A stretch of 64,000 nt of DNA from Moniliophthora roreri (taxonomy: Eukaryota > Basidiomycota > Agaricomycetes > Agaricales > Marasmiaceae): NCBI GenBank assembly GCA_001466705.2, contig LATX02000133.1:248001-312000 (forward strand), given 5' to 3'. Below are positions 51,707 to 62,306 of this stretch, in pieces (the first letter of the stretch is position 1; each line of letters opens with the position of its first letter). The position numbers and the translations under genes were made by a program. The notes beneath the pieces are model-generated. The model searched no databases. It worked only from the letters and a program-made list of their open reading frames with translations, and was not told the DNA's origin.

Positions 51707-52294
51707 TTGTCTAGGGGCTATGAACGGACAATGATTGAAACATATTTAACGATATAGATTAAAAACATACTGTAACTCTTTGCCCTTTGCATCTGGATGC
51801 CAGGACTGACAATGTCGACCTTCGCCTTCACATAGCGATTCAAGTAGATTAAACGGAGCTGGGGTGCTGAACAAGCACATGGTTTGGCAGACTTGTTTGA
51901 AGCAGAGATTCAGGGGTGATAGTAACGACATTGATAGCGTGTTGCGGCAGTCCATAATGTCGATAAGCGCCTAAGATTCCTTGGATCACAACAACCATCA
52001 TGTCTTCGTTTCCTGCCTTTCACGACTTTAAGCATGGTTCTGATAATCCATTATTCAACATTGCCATGATTATCCTATGGATATAACTCAAGGAGTCCAG
52101 ATCTAGCTGGTGACTAGGGACGACTTTTGCGACTGGGTGTCTTTTGTCGTTTTCGCGGCTTGACCTTTCATATAAGTCACCTCTTGCTGTCAGTCTTCGG
52201 ACGCTACTTTGACAGCATCCGAAGTGGATGGAGCTTGTACGTACTGCCGTCCGTCTCTTTAGCTTTCGTTGTGTAACCTGCACCAGGTCTCTCA
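51707..52294. other. Intergenic, nothing recognised
   Basis: About 590 bases upstream of the Cys-rich membrane protein gene. Small open frames without motifs. Confidence 0.45.
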
Positions 52295-52302
52295 TATATA
52301 AA
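52295..52302 (+). promoter_or_regulatory. TATA box of the Cys-rich membrane protein gene
   Basis: TATATAAA 57-64 bases upstream of the ATG at 52359. Confidence 0.45.
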
Positions 52303-52358
52303 GCTATGCCCCGTTGCATGGGACCGAAGGTGCTTCTCGCCTCTCGCTTCCTTCCACG

Positions 52359-53653
52359 ATGAAGCGACCTGCAGTTTGGGAAGTCCTTTCAGTCTTTCTG
52401 TGGATTAATCAGGCCTATACTGGAGACGCCAACTTCGGAGACTCATGCAGCCAGTCCAACAATCGCCTTCAGGTTGGGACCTATCAGTTTTACTCCGACT
52501 GTGACTTGCAAGCCTACTGTGCTGCCAACTCCACCTGTGCCTATCGAGGATGTAGAAGTGATGATTTCCCCTTTGGATATCCTCAAGATTCTCCCACTAT
52601 TCCACCGAAATGTCCTCGAGGCCATTTTTGTCCAGACGAAATGGATGTGTGCCAGCCCCTGCTGCCGGTTGGTAGTCCTTGTCAGTTGAATCGAGATGGT
52701 GAGCGTACATAGCCAATATCTCGTTACGTTCTCACTTATTGATGAAATAGATCAATGCCAGGGCCCGCCAAACTTCAAAGAGTTGGCCGACCATAGCAAC
52801 AGAGCTTTAAACGTCAATGGTTCGGTTTGCCTTAATAATGTTTGCATGTATGTGCTCTAGCATGTCTTAAACGCCGTGACTCATGCGCTCGTTGCAGGTG
52901 GGCAAACGCAACGCTCAATCAGGAATGCGTTGTGGAAAATATAGCATACATTGCATACACTGCGAGCGGAGAAGAATTTATCGATATCGTGTCGAGGTAC
53001 ACCGTTCGGCCATAAAAGTGCTCTATTCACTATTAAGATCGCTTTATAGGGGAAACTGCAGGCTAGGTTTATACTGTGATTCTCAGTCAAAGAGATGCAT
53101 GAAGAACAAGAAAGATGGGGATCGATGTGATGCAGATAAAGAGCAAGTGTTACACTCAATTGCCCTGGTTGGTATCCCTAATGCGTGCAACTCAGGTGTG
53201 AATCAATGAATTGCCTCAACAGCAGTTTCTGTGGAAGGGACGCTGCTGCTTCTTTCCACCTGGGTGTGTGGGTGTATGCCGTCGTCGGTGTAGGAATTGC
53301 CGCAGGTATGTGGGCAACCGCTTGCGATTATGCCCAGTCGCCTACTCGCCTCTCTAGCCACGTTCGGGACCCTGCTTGTCTTGTTCCTCGTTCATAGGAG
53401 ACAGCGTGACATCGATCGGGAGAAGCGAATGCAATATTGGCGCGAACAAGTGAGTCGGCATTCCTGCCTCACCGATAACTGCTAACAGTGCTAATGCCAG
53501 AATGCATTTCATCAAAATTTGAATCAAATGCGCGAAGCCGTCCGTGCTTCGATTCTTTCGTTCCCTGGTGCTAGTAACAGCCCTTTCCGTGACGGCAACT
53601 ACTCTGACGAGTCGTACGCTCCCATGAATCACCAAGGAACGTCGAAGTCATGA
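52359..53653 (+). CDS. Cys-rich secreted-domain, single-pass membrane protein, unknown function
   Basis: The start at 52359 is followed by a hydrophobic signal segment (VWEVLSVFLWINQAY). The extracellular part is Cys-rich with spaced motifs such as FGDSCSQS, YCAANSTCAYRGC and CPRGHFCPDEMDVC. It continues with GNCRLGLYCDSQSKRCMKN and DKECESMNCLNSSFCG, resembling small disulphide-bonded modules, with potential N-glycosylation sites (NST, NGS, NSS). One membrane helix (VWVYAVVGVGIAA, then TLLVLFLVH) precedes a basic cytosolic tail (RRQRDIDREKRMQYWREQ) and a Ser/Pro-rich end, TGA 53651-53653. The intron 53143-53195 begins GC, a GC-AG intron that is needed to keep the Cys frame. Related predicted membrane proteins are known only as uncharacterised in mushrooms. 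A receptor or cell-wall sensor role is only a guess. Confidence 0.75.
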
Positions 53654-53889
53654 TCATCAATAGTGGAGTTCGGACCGTCCGCGGCACCCGTAATATATCG
53701 CTTGGTTGGCGTCGAGGAGCCCTTCGATAAACGTGACGATCTCTTTCTTTTGGTTTTTTGTACATAAATCGTATACATACACAAATCTGTATACCTTTGG
53801 CACAATGCCTTGCTTGGACAATGAACTTCGGAGTCAAATTGTGACGCTCTTATGTAATTATTTCCGGTTGACGTCGACGACTGGCAACG

Positions 53890-54939
53890 ATGTCCACAAA
53901 GTCCATGTCTCCCACAGATCGACACCCTCCACCTGAAGATAGAGACGTCGCAGACCATTACGAGGTCGAGGTCGAGGTCGAGGAAGATGAGGAGCGGAGG
54001 CGATTGTCTGCTGTGAGCAAGGGAAAGCAGAGGGAAGCATCATCGTCCACAGAAGACGATGAAACTACACCAGAAACTGCATATCCTCCGGGCAACGACG
54101 AAGCAGTAGAAACCCGTCGAATTGAGGAGGTGCCGTGAAAAACTCCGTAGAATTTGATGTACTCATTCAACACCGCCTTTTTAGAACCTACGCCGTTGGG
54201 AGGTCGCAGAACGCTTACGACGAAAGGCTGCTCGTGGTTCTGTTGCCTCAAATACCACGTCTATTGTCTCTGAAGTAGGAAGACGAGCCAGCTTACTTTG
54301 GAGAGGCCCAAGTCAATCACGACATCGCGCTCTCGGTGGAGATCATACAGCATTACACTCCCAAGACTCGATGGACCACTTGCCTATGGACAATATGATC
54401 CAGTCACCAGGGCTTTCACCTCGGCAGAGTTCGACAATAACCCCTCCTTCTCCATCTACACCCGGAACAACTATTGAAAATGACCCCCGTAACCCATTTG
54501 CGAACCCTCCTGAACAGTTATCATCCCCATTCGCCGACTCATACCAGGCTACCGCTCTGATGAGCCCAACGACCGATACTCCACCTATATCTCGCAGTAC
54601 CAGCGATTCTGCTCCGCAGCGGCCAACTTTGGAAGCTTCCTCCTCTTTTACGAGTAAACCGCCTCCACCTCGACCGTTAGGACTTCCTCCTCCACGGACA
54701 CCTCCGCCAATCGATGAACCTCCGCAGACTACACCTCCTCCAACTTTACATCCCGATGACGAAGAGAATCTGACAGAGGAGAAAGAGACACGGTGGTGGC
54801 ACGAGATATTATGTGGGTGTGGAGAAGGCCGTGACCGGGGGGGCGACTACCAAGTAAGCCGTACCTTTACATTTTGTAGGTTCAATTCTGACTATAAATA
54901 CACGCGTAACAGGCTGGACGGACCAATCCAAACGAGTAG
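53890..54939 (+). CDS. Proline-rich disordered protein, unknown function
   Basis: Three exons (53890-54129, 54185-54853, 54913-54939) give 311 residues. The N-terminal part is acidic with a Val-Glu run coded by a GAGGTC repeat near 53962-53980. A basic patch follows (RRWEVAERLRRKAARGS), then a Ser/Thr/Pro-rich middle with PFANPPEQLSSPFADSYQ and a polyproline stretch (KPPPPRPLGLPPPRTPPP). The end carries RWWHEILCGCGEG, an amphipathic Trp/Cys-containing segment that may be lipid-modified, and then a short final exon. The NPF motif (NPFAN) suggests EH-domain or endocytic partners, an inference from sequence only. No named domain recognised. Confidence 0.72.
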
Positions 54940-55121
54940 AAATGGTCGTACCACCGTGTTATTATTATTTTGGACCCGGATTGTTTGTCGTAATACTGAA
55001 ACGGACATTTATGGACGCTATTGGAGAGATAAATAACCACAGCATTATAATTAGGTTGCTTGATTACACATGACACTATTAGCCCAAATCTTTGTCCATT
55101 CCCTTGAAAGTCCGTAGCTGT

Positions 55122-56290
55122 CTATTCGTCTGCATCCCAAGCAGTGACCGCGAAGATGGGAAGTGGATCATCATCTGATTTAGATGGTCAGCGATCCCGA
55201 CATGTTTCAGAATGTTTTGACTGACCATTGCTGTCTTCGCGTTTGCGCCTGGTCAGAGAGCATCAGTCGATTCTACGTGATTCATCAGTGATGACTTACG
55301 CATCCTCCCAAGCAGCATTTGCAAGGATATCTCCGCGTTTCTGACTGTAGAGGACAGGTGAGCACATCGCCAGCTGGGTTTTGAATGAATGACTGACACA
55401 TCCTCCCAAGCAGCCTCCGCGAAGATGTCGTTGTCTCCGCGTTTACTGTTGCAACGAGATGAATACTTCGCAGACTAGATGCTTGACTCGTTTCTTACGC
55501 GTTCTGTTCCCAAGCGGCCTTTGCAAAGATTTGCTCGCCTGTGGCTCATTGTCAGGAGGTCGGACGCGGAGTCCAGGTATGATTCTCACCCAAAGTCTTG
55601 CTGATATTCGTGCAAATGTCAGATAAATTATCAGAACGAGAGTAAAAAAAAAAAAAGAACTTACTCTGTCCCTGTCTCAGTCTCTTCTCGTTTACGTTTA
55701 CTAGACCATGAAGAAATTAGGAGCCTTGAAAAATTACAGTGCAAAACTGGCTTACCCCTCATCCTCCCAAGCGACTTTGGCGAATATGAGCTCACCTGAT
55801 AGTCAAGTGAGTCTAAGTGGCGTCGGTCGTCCAACATAGATACTAACCCAAACCACGGTCGCTACTTGCGAGAGTTCAGGACGTAAACAAAAATGAGAGG
55901 TACAATTCGCAGCTCACCTCGTCTCTTCCTGTGCATCGCGGGTGGCTGAAATGACAGATGAGTCGATGATCAGAGTCCTAAGCAACGTTGGAGCATCTTA
56001 CCCGCCTGTCGTTTCCTTTGAGTGTTGGAGGATTATTCATCAGCGATGCGATGTACGGGCGAGTGCTATACCGCAAAAGACTCACTTATTTTCCCAAGCA
56101 TGACTGGCAAAAACCGGGTTTGGATCCCCGACGTCGTCTCGCGCCGCGAGTGTTGCATCTAGACGGCGACGCGTAAGAGAAGTGGAAGTTGGTGGTATCG
56201 AAGGCGAGATTTACCTCCAACGACGGGCAGGGAGAAGACAGCGTTTTGACCGAGAGTCACCGCAAGAATAATGAGAGAAGTAAACATCAT
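55122..56290 (-). CDS. Secreted Kex2-type repeat precursor, putative RiPP (ustiloxin/dikaritin-like) core peptide gene
   Basis: Thirteen exons splice in one frame to 165 residues. Exon spans, 5' to 3': 56290-56215, 56158-56086, 56015-56002, 55945-55918, 55864-55848, 55795-55756, 55700-55665, 55600-55590, 55538-55499, 55445-55400, 55340-55300, 55248-55226, 55174-55122. The 12 introns are 51-70 nt with GT/AG ends. Residues 1-20 form a signal peptide (MMFTSLIILAVTLGQ start). Six repeats follow: PVFASHAWENK, LIFAKVAWEDE, QIFAKAAWEQN, DIFAEAAWED, DILANAAWEDA and PIFAVTAWDADE, the last at the C terminus. Repeats 1-5 end in Lys-Arg sites (KKR, KRKR, KR, KR, RKR). This is the layout of Kex2-processed precursors, including the UstA-type RiPPs of ascomycetes. 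A divergent UstYa-family gene 1.7 kb away supports that reading. The alternative is an uncrosslinked secreted peptide or a structural repeat protein. Confidence 0.85.
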
Positions 56291-56361
56291 CTTGGAAAAC
56301 ACTAAAAATGTCGAGATGTTGCAGTCGTTTGCTGGGGGGAGATGGGCGGATTCGCCTTCTC

Positions 56362-56369
56362 TTTAAATA
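56362..56369 (-). promoter_or_regulatory. TATA-like box of the repeat-precursor gene
   Basis: TATTTAAA on the minus strand lies about 72-79 bases upstream of the first ATG at 56290. Confidence 0.45.
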
Positions 56370-57969
56370 CCCCTCTCGAATGGCCAGAGCTTTGGATTTT
56401 GCGCATTTTCGTATCCACGAAAAGTTTTTCACATCAGAATGAGATTCCAGATCTTTTTCCTTGGAGCGGTGCAACCCCGGTGTGTACTGGGAGAGTAGAT
56501 ATTGATGAAGGTCCCATTTGAACAGTTTGACTCGGAATGATGTGTTTTGTAAATAGGCACACGACAAGTCGAGCTCCAAGAGTAATTTAGTACTAGCCAC
56601 GGATATTTTGCAGGAGAGCGCGTCTGTCTATACACGGGAGTTATCGGGAAATAGACATGTAACAGCCACGGGTCAACGTTTACAGGTGACGGACGGACGG
56701 GATGCATCTAATGATAGTCGTAGTCAAAACCTGCGTCGAACAGCGCGGCGGGACCTCAACAGTCATGATGTAGCTCGATTTATGATTTACCACAACAGGT
56801 TCACGAAAAGAGTGAGAGGCGGCGCGCTGCGCTCGGCAAGGCTTGAACCTGAAGGTATGGAACACCGGAAAACGACAAGTAGCACCAGTTGGCCCCTGAT
56901 TATGGCAGACAGAGCTATGCCACGGACGTTTCATCTAGTAGAGGCGAGAAATTCACTGAAGAGTCGATGTCAACCCTTATCTGAAATTTAGACTTACTCA
57001 AGAACCAGGTACAGTACACAGTGAATACCGCCGGCAGCCAGGTGGCGGGAACACCAAGTGATACTGCTGCCGAGGTGGGTCCTTGTCAAGATCTTTGTCT
57101 TTGGAGAGATATGTGGGTTGACCATGATGCGACCATGATACAGTTCGCCGGAAGTATGTAGTGACATCGTGGTTCGACCTGAAGGTACGTGAAAACGGGG
57201 TTCCCACGCTATCAACTTACCCATGACCATTGCATTACCATCACCTAACCAACTCTTGGCTCAGATTGTGTAGGCGATCGCGAGAGCAGAAAGGATATAT
57301 GGCTGCTTTCAGAAATGTGCTACTGCTCACTCACTAGGGCACGTCGGAAACTTCGGCACGGAAATTTTGGAGGTCCGATCGTTGTACTTATCACTGGCAG
57401 GTTGCTGGCAGGACGGAGATGTGAGTTTCGGGAGTCGGTACGCCCTGGATTATTCTTTTACTCGATCTAGATGCTAACCTGCGCTGCTTTAGAATTCAGA
57501 CGTCTCCAATCAATAACATAGAAGGAATATGATGTATATGCGGCCTCAGCTCAACCCCCCGTTCTCGTACGCCATACGGCACCGAGGCAACCTCTCTCGT
57601 CAGCCGACATCCTTATGATGTTTGACGTGACTGTCCAGTTGTCAATCCATAGCAATCTCATGTCTGAAATATGCAGTGGTCAGTCCTCGGTCAGCGGCGT
57701 ACCATTATTCACTTAATCTTTCATTCGGGTATTCCAGCATTGAATCTCGGCCTTAATAGTGCTCCTCCTTGGAGGAATTTCAGCGCGCTCCTGAAGGCCC
57801 ATCTACGTACGTCGAAACAACACCGTAAAGGCTGTACCCCAGGCAGATCCAGAGGCACTGGATTGATGAGATGAGTTCATGTTTGCCTCTCTGTAACATC
57901 AACAGTGGTGTTATCCTCCGTTATATGAAGGGAGGAATCAACAACGGGGCGTATCATTCCTTTGCTACT
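56370..57969. other. Divergent intergenic region between precursor and UstYa-like genes
   Basis: About 1.6 kb with no supported gene. Open frames on both strands lack motifs, and no second HxxHC domain was found. It should contain the promoters of both cluster genes. Confidence 0.45.
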
Positions 57970-58876
57970 ATGCGAAGTACATCCATTCCATACATTCCTC
58001 TGACTCAAGAGAAGGACTATGGCTTTGAACCGCTTCGCTCATCGCGCTCCTCCCACTCATTGACCGCCTTCGCGTTAATAGCTTCTCTCCTCTTGAACTG
58101 CACATTGGGTGCTGTATGGTTATCGGCGCATCCGAATCATTGTGGGCCTGCAAGGCTACCACAGGCTCTTTACTGTACGCGTTTCTCGCCATCTCCCTAA
58201 TCAGTGACTGATCGCAGCCCTCCTAGCTCCTGCGCAGGATGCCGTTGAGTATGTGACCGTCAAGTTTCATAGTGCATTTGGGGATGATATTCCCATCTAT
58301 GATCAAGAACCGTCAAAGGAAGTCGATGCTGCGTGGCTCAGTTTGTACGAGTGTAAGTAGCAATTAGATCGGCGTCCCGTATGCACTCATTAGCGGCCAC
58401 TAGACGCCTACAATCAAGTGCCGCGGGATCAGGCTGCCCTCATGCCGAACAAGACATATCCTGTCCTCGACACCGACGGGCAGTATATGATAGCGCTGGA
58501 CGTTTTTCATCAGCTTCATTGTTTGGTACGTCGTTTTTAGCTTGTCATTTTGTCCCTGTGCCGACGGATATCTTAGAACGAAATGCGAAAAGCTATGTAT
58601 CCTGAATACTATCCTGTTACCCCGGAAGGCATTCACACCCCTCATATGCGGCACTGTATATCCAGCCTACGTCAATCCTTGATGTGTTCGTCCGACATCA
58701 CGCCCATTGTCTGGCAATGGTCTGAAAGATCGAAAGCTGCAAAGGAGCGAAGTGATGTCGTTCATACCTGTCGGAATTTCGACAAAATCAGGGACTGGGC
58801 GCACGACCATTTCTTAGATCATCAACAGGACATGTCCATTTTCATAGAGGATGACCTAGAGAAAACTTACTTCTAA
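57970..58876 (+). CDS. UstYa-family (DUF3328) oxidase-like protein
   Basis: The UstYa family was named from the ustiloxin cluster of Aspergillus, where members are needed for oxidative cyclisation of RiPP core peptides. Four exons give about 250 residues. The start at 57970 (MRSTSIPYIPLTQEKDY) resembles the usual cytosolic N terminus. A single membrane helix follows (TAFALIASLLLNCTLGAVWL). The luminal domain contains the conserved KFHSAFGDDIPIYDQEPS-like opening and DAAWLSLYEYAY. It then has the first catalytic motif HQLHCLNEMRKAMYP and the second, HTPHMRHCISSLRQSLMC, followed by SSDITPIVW. Both HxxHC motifs are complete. The motif HQLHC crosses no break, and the intron just after it (GTACGT) has clear signals. 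The gene is probably a tailoring enzyme for the neighbouring repeat precursor; substrate and reaction are inferred. Confidence 0.9.
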
Positions 58877-60572
58877 CTCAGTTCTAATACCCCAAATAAT
58901 GGCCACATCATTGTCCTCACTAGATAGTTTTTTCCTAGTATAACCTACCCATAATTCATGCGTTCTCTCTGTGTTGGAGACGGTAGCTTGTCGATTGCGT
59001 GGATGAGAAAAGGCATGAACTCACCGAAAGGCCCCGATATCTTTGTCCCTCCGAGTAACCATGAGTTGTCTCACGACTTGATAGAGACCTGCCAATATTT
59101 CATTTATCAAATGTCGCCTGGGGGTGCGACAGTCCGTACATTGGGCCGTTCGTAGCGCAGAGGTGATTCCGCTGTCTTCAGCTTGGTACTAAGGATTCGA
59201 TTAAGCTTGGATTGAGCTATCCCAATAAACTCAAAAACCTGAAAGAACTCGCCTTGTCTATCCCTGATGCGTCGTGCCACGCCTCTGTTGGTCAGGATCC
59301 GCAGCAGGAATAATTTGCCAGCAAGAATCTAATTTTCCCGGCAACGAAGCGAATTCATGCCGACGTTTGGTCTTAAATATTGGTCTGTAAAAGACGCTAG
59401 TTGCAGTCCATACTAGTGGGATTCAGAGGAAGTATATGAGAGACCCTGTGGCATCTTCAACTGAACGCTGATTGCAGGCGCTGAAGCTGAAGACTCAAGT
59501 ACTCACCGCCGGCAGGAGTGCGTTCTCAGAAATTCCCGCTATTCTTGGTCCAAAGTTTCTCGGTTTACTAAGCATTTCGACGAAAAGTTCCCACGTACTC
59601 TCGCCCTGCTTGGTTTACTAAGCAGACTACCAGGAATTCCCACGCACTCTGGCTTGCCCTGCTTTCGTTTGCTTGGTTTACTAAGCACTTGCCACCCGCT
59701 TTTGCTTACCTTCGCACTCCATGAATCCATATCCATTAGGGCCTAGGTTCTGATTATCTCATATGCCTGGCAAAACACGTCGTTTCTTGCTCTGCCTGTC
59801 GATAGAAAGATAGCGGGCGCTGCCGGTACGGCCCCTACCCCGATTATTTGACACGGTTTTTCTCGTGATCCCACACTCCGCTGGGCCGCTACGCCGACCA
59901 TCCTCATATCCTCGTTCAGACTCCAGAGTCACATTTACATGATCCCCACGCATCGCAACCCAATCTTTGCTATGAGTCGGCTCCTTGTGTTGCATCCGAC
60001 TAGCATCCGAGGACTGATGTCGTCTGGGCGCAAAGATTGAAGCGGGAATCTTCCGCGCTCTTGCGCTCAGTTGGGCGGCTCATTGACTGGTTATGTAGTC
60101 TGTCTGGAGTCAGCAGGGAGGCAAAGGAATGATTTCTCCCTCGAGCTCGAGGATCCTTGCCGGCGACATCACGGCTTAGTGCACTCTATTCCCCAATCAG
60201 TGCCTTTATGTACCTCTCTTGGTGCGAAGAGAAGATGGGGCAACACAATTATGAACGCGTAGGTGGGAACTGGGCACTGATTCAGGTGAAGTAACCCACC
60301 GCTGGAGGCATTGTGCCTCGGAATGACAGTTGATCATCTCAGTGATTGACAGTGAATTTCTTGTATCATCGATTCAGTCGTTCTTTCGGCCCACGCTGTC
60401 AGTGACTGAACCAGAGTTGAACGCTTCTTTTACCGATTTAGCTGACTTTTCTCCCTAGTTTCATGATGGAACGTTGGGGAAGTCCGAACGTAGGTACCAT
60501 TGTATAACGTTAACACGACGTCGTTTCTTTCTCTCCGACCTTCACGAACGACAGACGACCGCCTCACCCGGG
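58877..60572. other. Intergenic, no gene recognised
   Basis: About 1.7 kb between the UstYa-like and DUF6534-like genes. It contains the spaced repeats at 59562-59687 but no supported reading frame. Confidence 0.45.
59562..59687. repeat. Three copies of a 13-bp element GGTTTACTAAGCA
   Basis: Identical copies start at 59562, 59612 and 59675. The flanks are partly similar (CCCACG and ACTCT, then a CCCTGCTT-like phrase), suggesting an old imperfect tandem duplication of a 50-63 bp unit. A regulatory role is possible but not shown. Confidence 0.55.
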
Positions 60573-61833
60573 ATGAGTAGCATTGACCTTACCTTCGAGC
60601 GCTCGTTCTACATCGGAGGTCAATTCACGGGGATACTATATGGTACGTACTTACACAATTGTCATTGACAAAGCAAATGAAACTGTGCCCAGGTATACAC
60701 CTAGTTATATTCGCTCTTTCTTGCCACTTTCTGTCCAGACCACAATATGGAGCTAAATCGGCCTCAAAGTTTTATATTGGCTATAGCATAGCTCTCCTTA
60801 TATTGTGGACTATAGCTCTTTCATGCAATGCTGTGTTCGGCCAGTTGGCGTGGATTGATCATCGCGATGTTGAAGGTGGACCTGATGTTTACATTGCTAA
60901 ACACATCTCCGACGCCTACAACACTCTGGGCACTGCAGCGGGTATTGCACTAAACTTCCTGTCAGATGCTCTCCTTGTACGTTCCGTCCTATCTCTACCT
61001 TCATTGACTGTTTTTCGCTAATTGTATCACTCACTGACGTTTAGATTTATCGTTGCTATGTGATTTATAGCTCCTCATGGAGAATAGTGTCATTTCCAAT
61101 CCTCCTCTACCTTGGAGCTCTCTGTGGGCCTCTTTATCGCCTCTCTATTCCCTCACTGACGTCAAAACCATAGCTATGTCAATACTCACCATCTACGAGA
61201 GTGCCCTACCCGGTGCAAACTTCTTCAGAGGACATGCCGTGGACTTTGGTGTACCATACGTTGCATTGACGATCAGCCTCAACATTATCGTAACCCTCCT
61301 CATTTGCGGTCGCCTCCTTACCGCTCGGAATCAGATGAAGGCCATCCTCGGACCAGAATATGCAAGAACGTATACAAGTATAGCTGCGATCATGGTCGAG
61401 TCCGCTGCACCGTTTACGATCCTCGGTATCTTCTACGTCATTACATATGCTCGCCACAGCGGGATTTCCTTTTGCCTTGTGCAGATCTGGGGTCTGTTTT
61501 CTTCCTTTTCTCAAGCATAGCAATAGCTGACACTCCATACCTAGGGGACTTTTGCGTAAGTAACCCGGTTTCTTTCAACATGCATCTCCATCCTTAACCA
61601 TTCACTGAAAACTCTAGGCCATCTCACCCCAACTTATCATTCTTAGAGTTGCCATGGGGAAGGCATGGTCGAAAGAAACATCTGGGACTATGACCTCGAC
61701 CCATATGACGTTTAGTGTTGGAGACAGCGTCACCGAAAAAATGGACGCGGCCTTGGAATTAGCCTACCCTACGAATAGCGAGGCCACGACCTCCTCATTC
61801 CCGTCGGTGCGGAAGGGAGATGCTCTGGTCTGA
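60573..61833 (+). CDS. Seven-helix membrane protein, DUF6534-like
   Basis: A mushroom-specific type of multi-pass membrane protein related to the DUF6533/DUF6534 families; function unknown. Six exons join in frame. They start MSSIDLTFERSFYIGGQFTG and carry hydrophobic helices LVIFALSCHFL, YSIALLILWTIALSCNAVFG, LNFLSDALLIYRCYVIYSS, FPILLYLGAL and GVPYVALTISLNIIVTLLIC, then AAIMVESAAPFTILGIFYVI. The final helix runs into the family-like phrase LRVAMGKAWSKET and a hydrophilic tail ending at TGA 61831-61833. The acidic/Arg loops (IDHRDVEGGPD) alternate with the helices as expected. It lies downstream of the UstYa-like gene on the same strand, but membership in that cluster is not shown. Confidence 0.85.
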
Positions 61834-62306
61834 ACGACGTCTGCGTGGACATGGGAAATGCGTTGGGTTTACGGATATTTCGACCTCCTTCTGGGATAAT
61901 TATTATACGGTGTTTGTACTATTATAGAATGGAATGATATGGAAGCCCCACCTTGATACAACTTGTAATTCCACAATGCTTTTGTCTTCAATATGATTCT
62001 GCCCGTAGACTTGATCCACTTGACAACAGCCGGGCATTCTCCAGGAAAACGCCATCTAATGGAACAAGGGGTGGGATCAGGTAGAACTGAAGCACGTCAA
62101 TGATGGTCTCGACGAGGCCCTGCAGGAGTTCAAGAATGCCGTTAGTAGTTAAGCCTACGAGCTTCCAAAGACTAGGGCAGTGTTGAGACTGAGCACACCG
62201 CAGATGAGGAATGAAGGGAACAGAGCTCTCCTAGGTAATATAATATGGGTGTTTCACAGTTTTTCCAAGTACATATAGGATTTAAACTTCTTCCGTGTCC
62301 AGCTCC
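61834..62306. other. Intergenic between convergent genes
   Basis: About 470 bases holding the 3' ends of the membrane protein and dioxygenase genes. Nothing else seen. Confidence 0.5.

Noticed and set aside
56994..57230. Minus-strand open frame between the precursor and UstYa-like genes
   Set aside because: No motif, and it does not extend; treated as non-coding promoter-side sequence.
58958..59155. Small plus-strand open frame after the UstYa-like gene
   Set aside because: No motif and no sign of an HxxHC domain or of a second core-peptide precursor.
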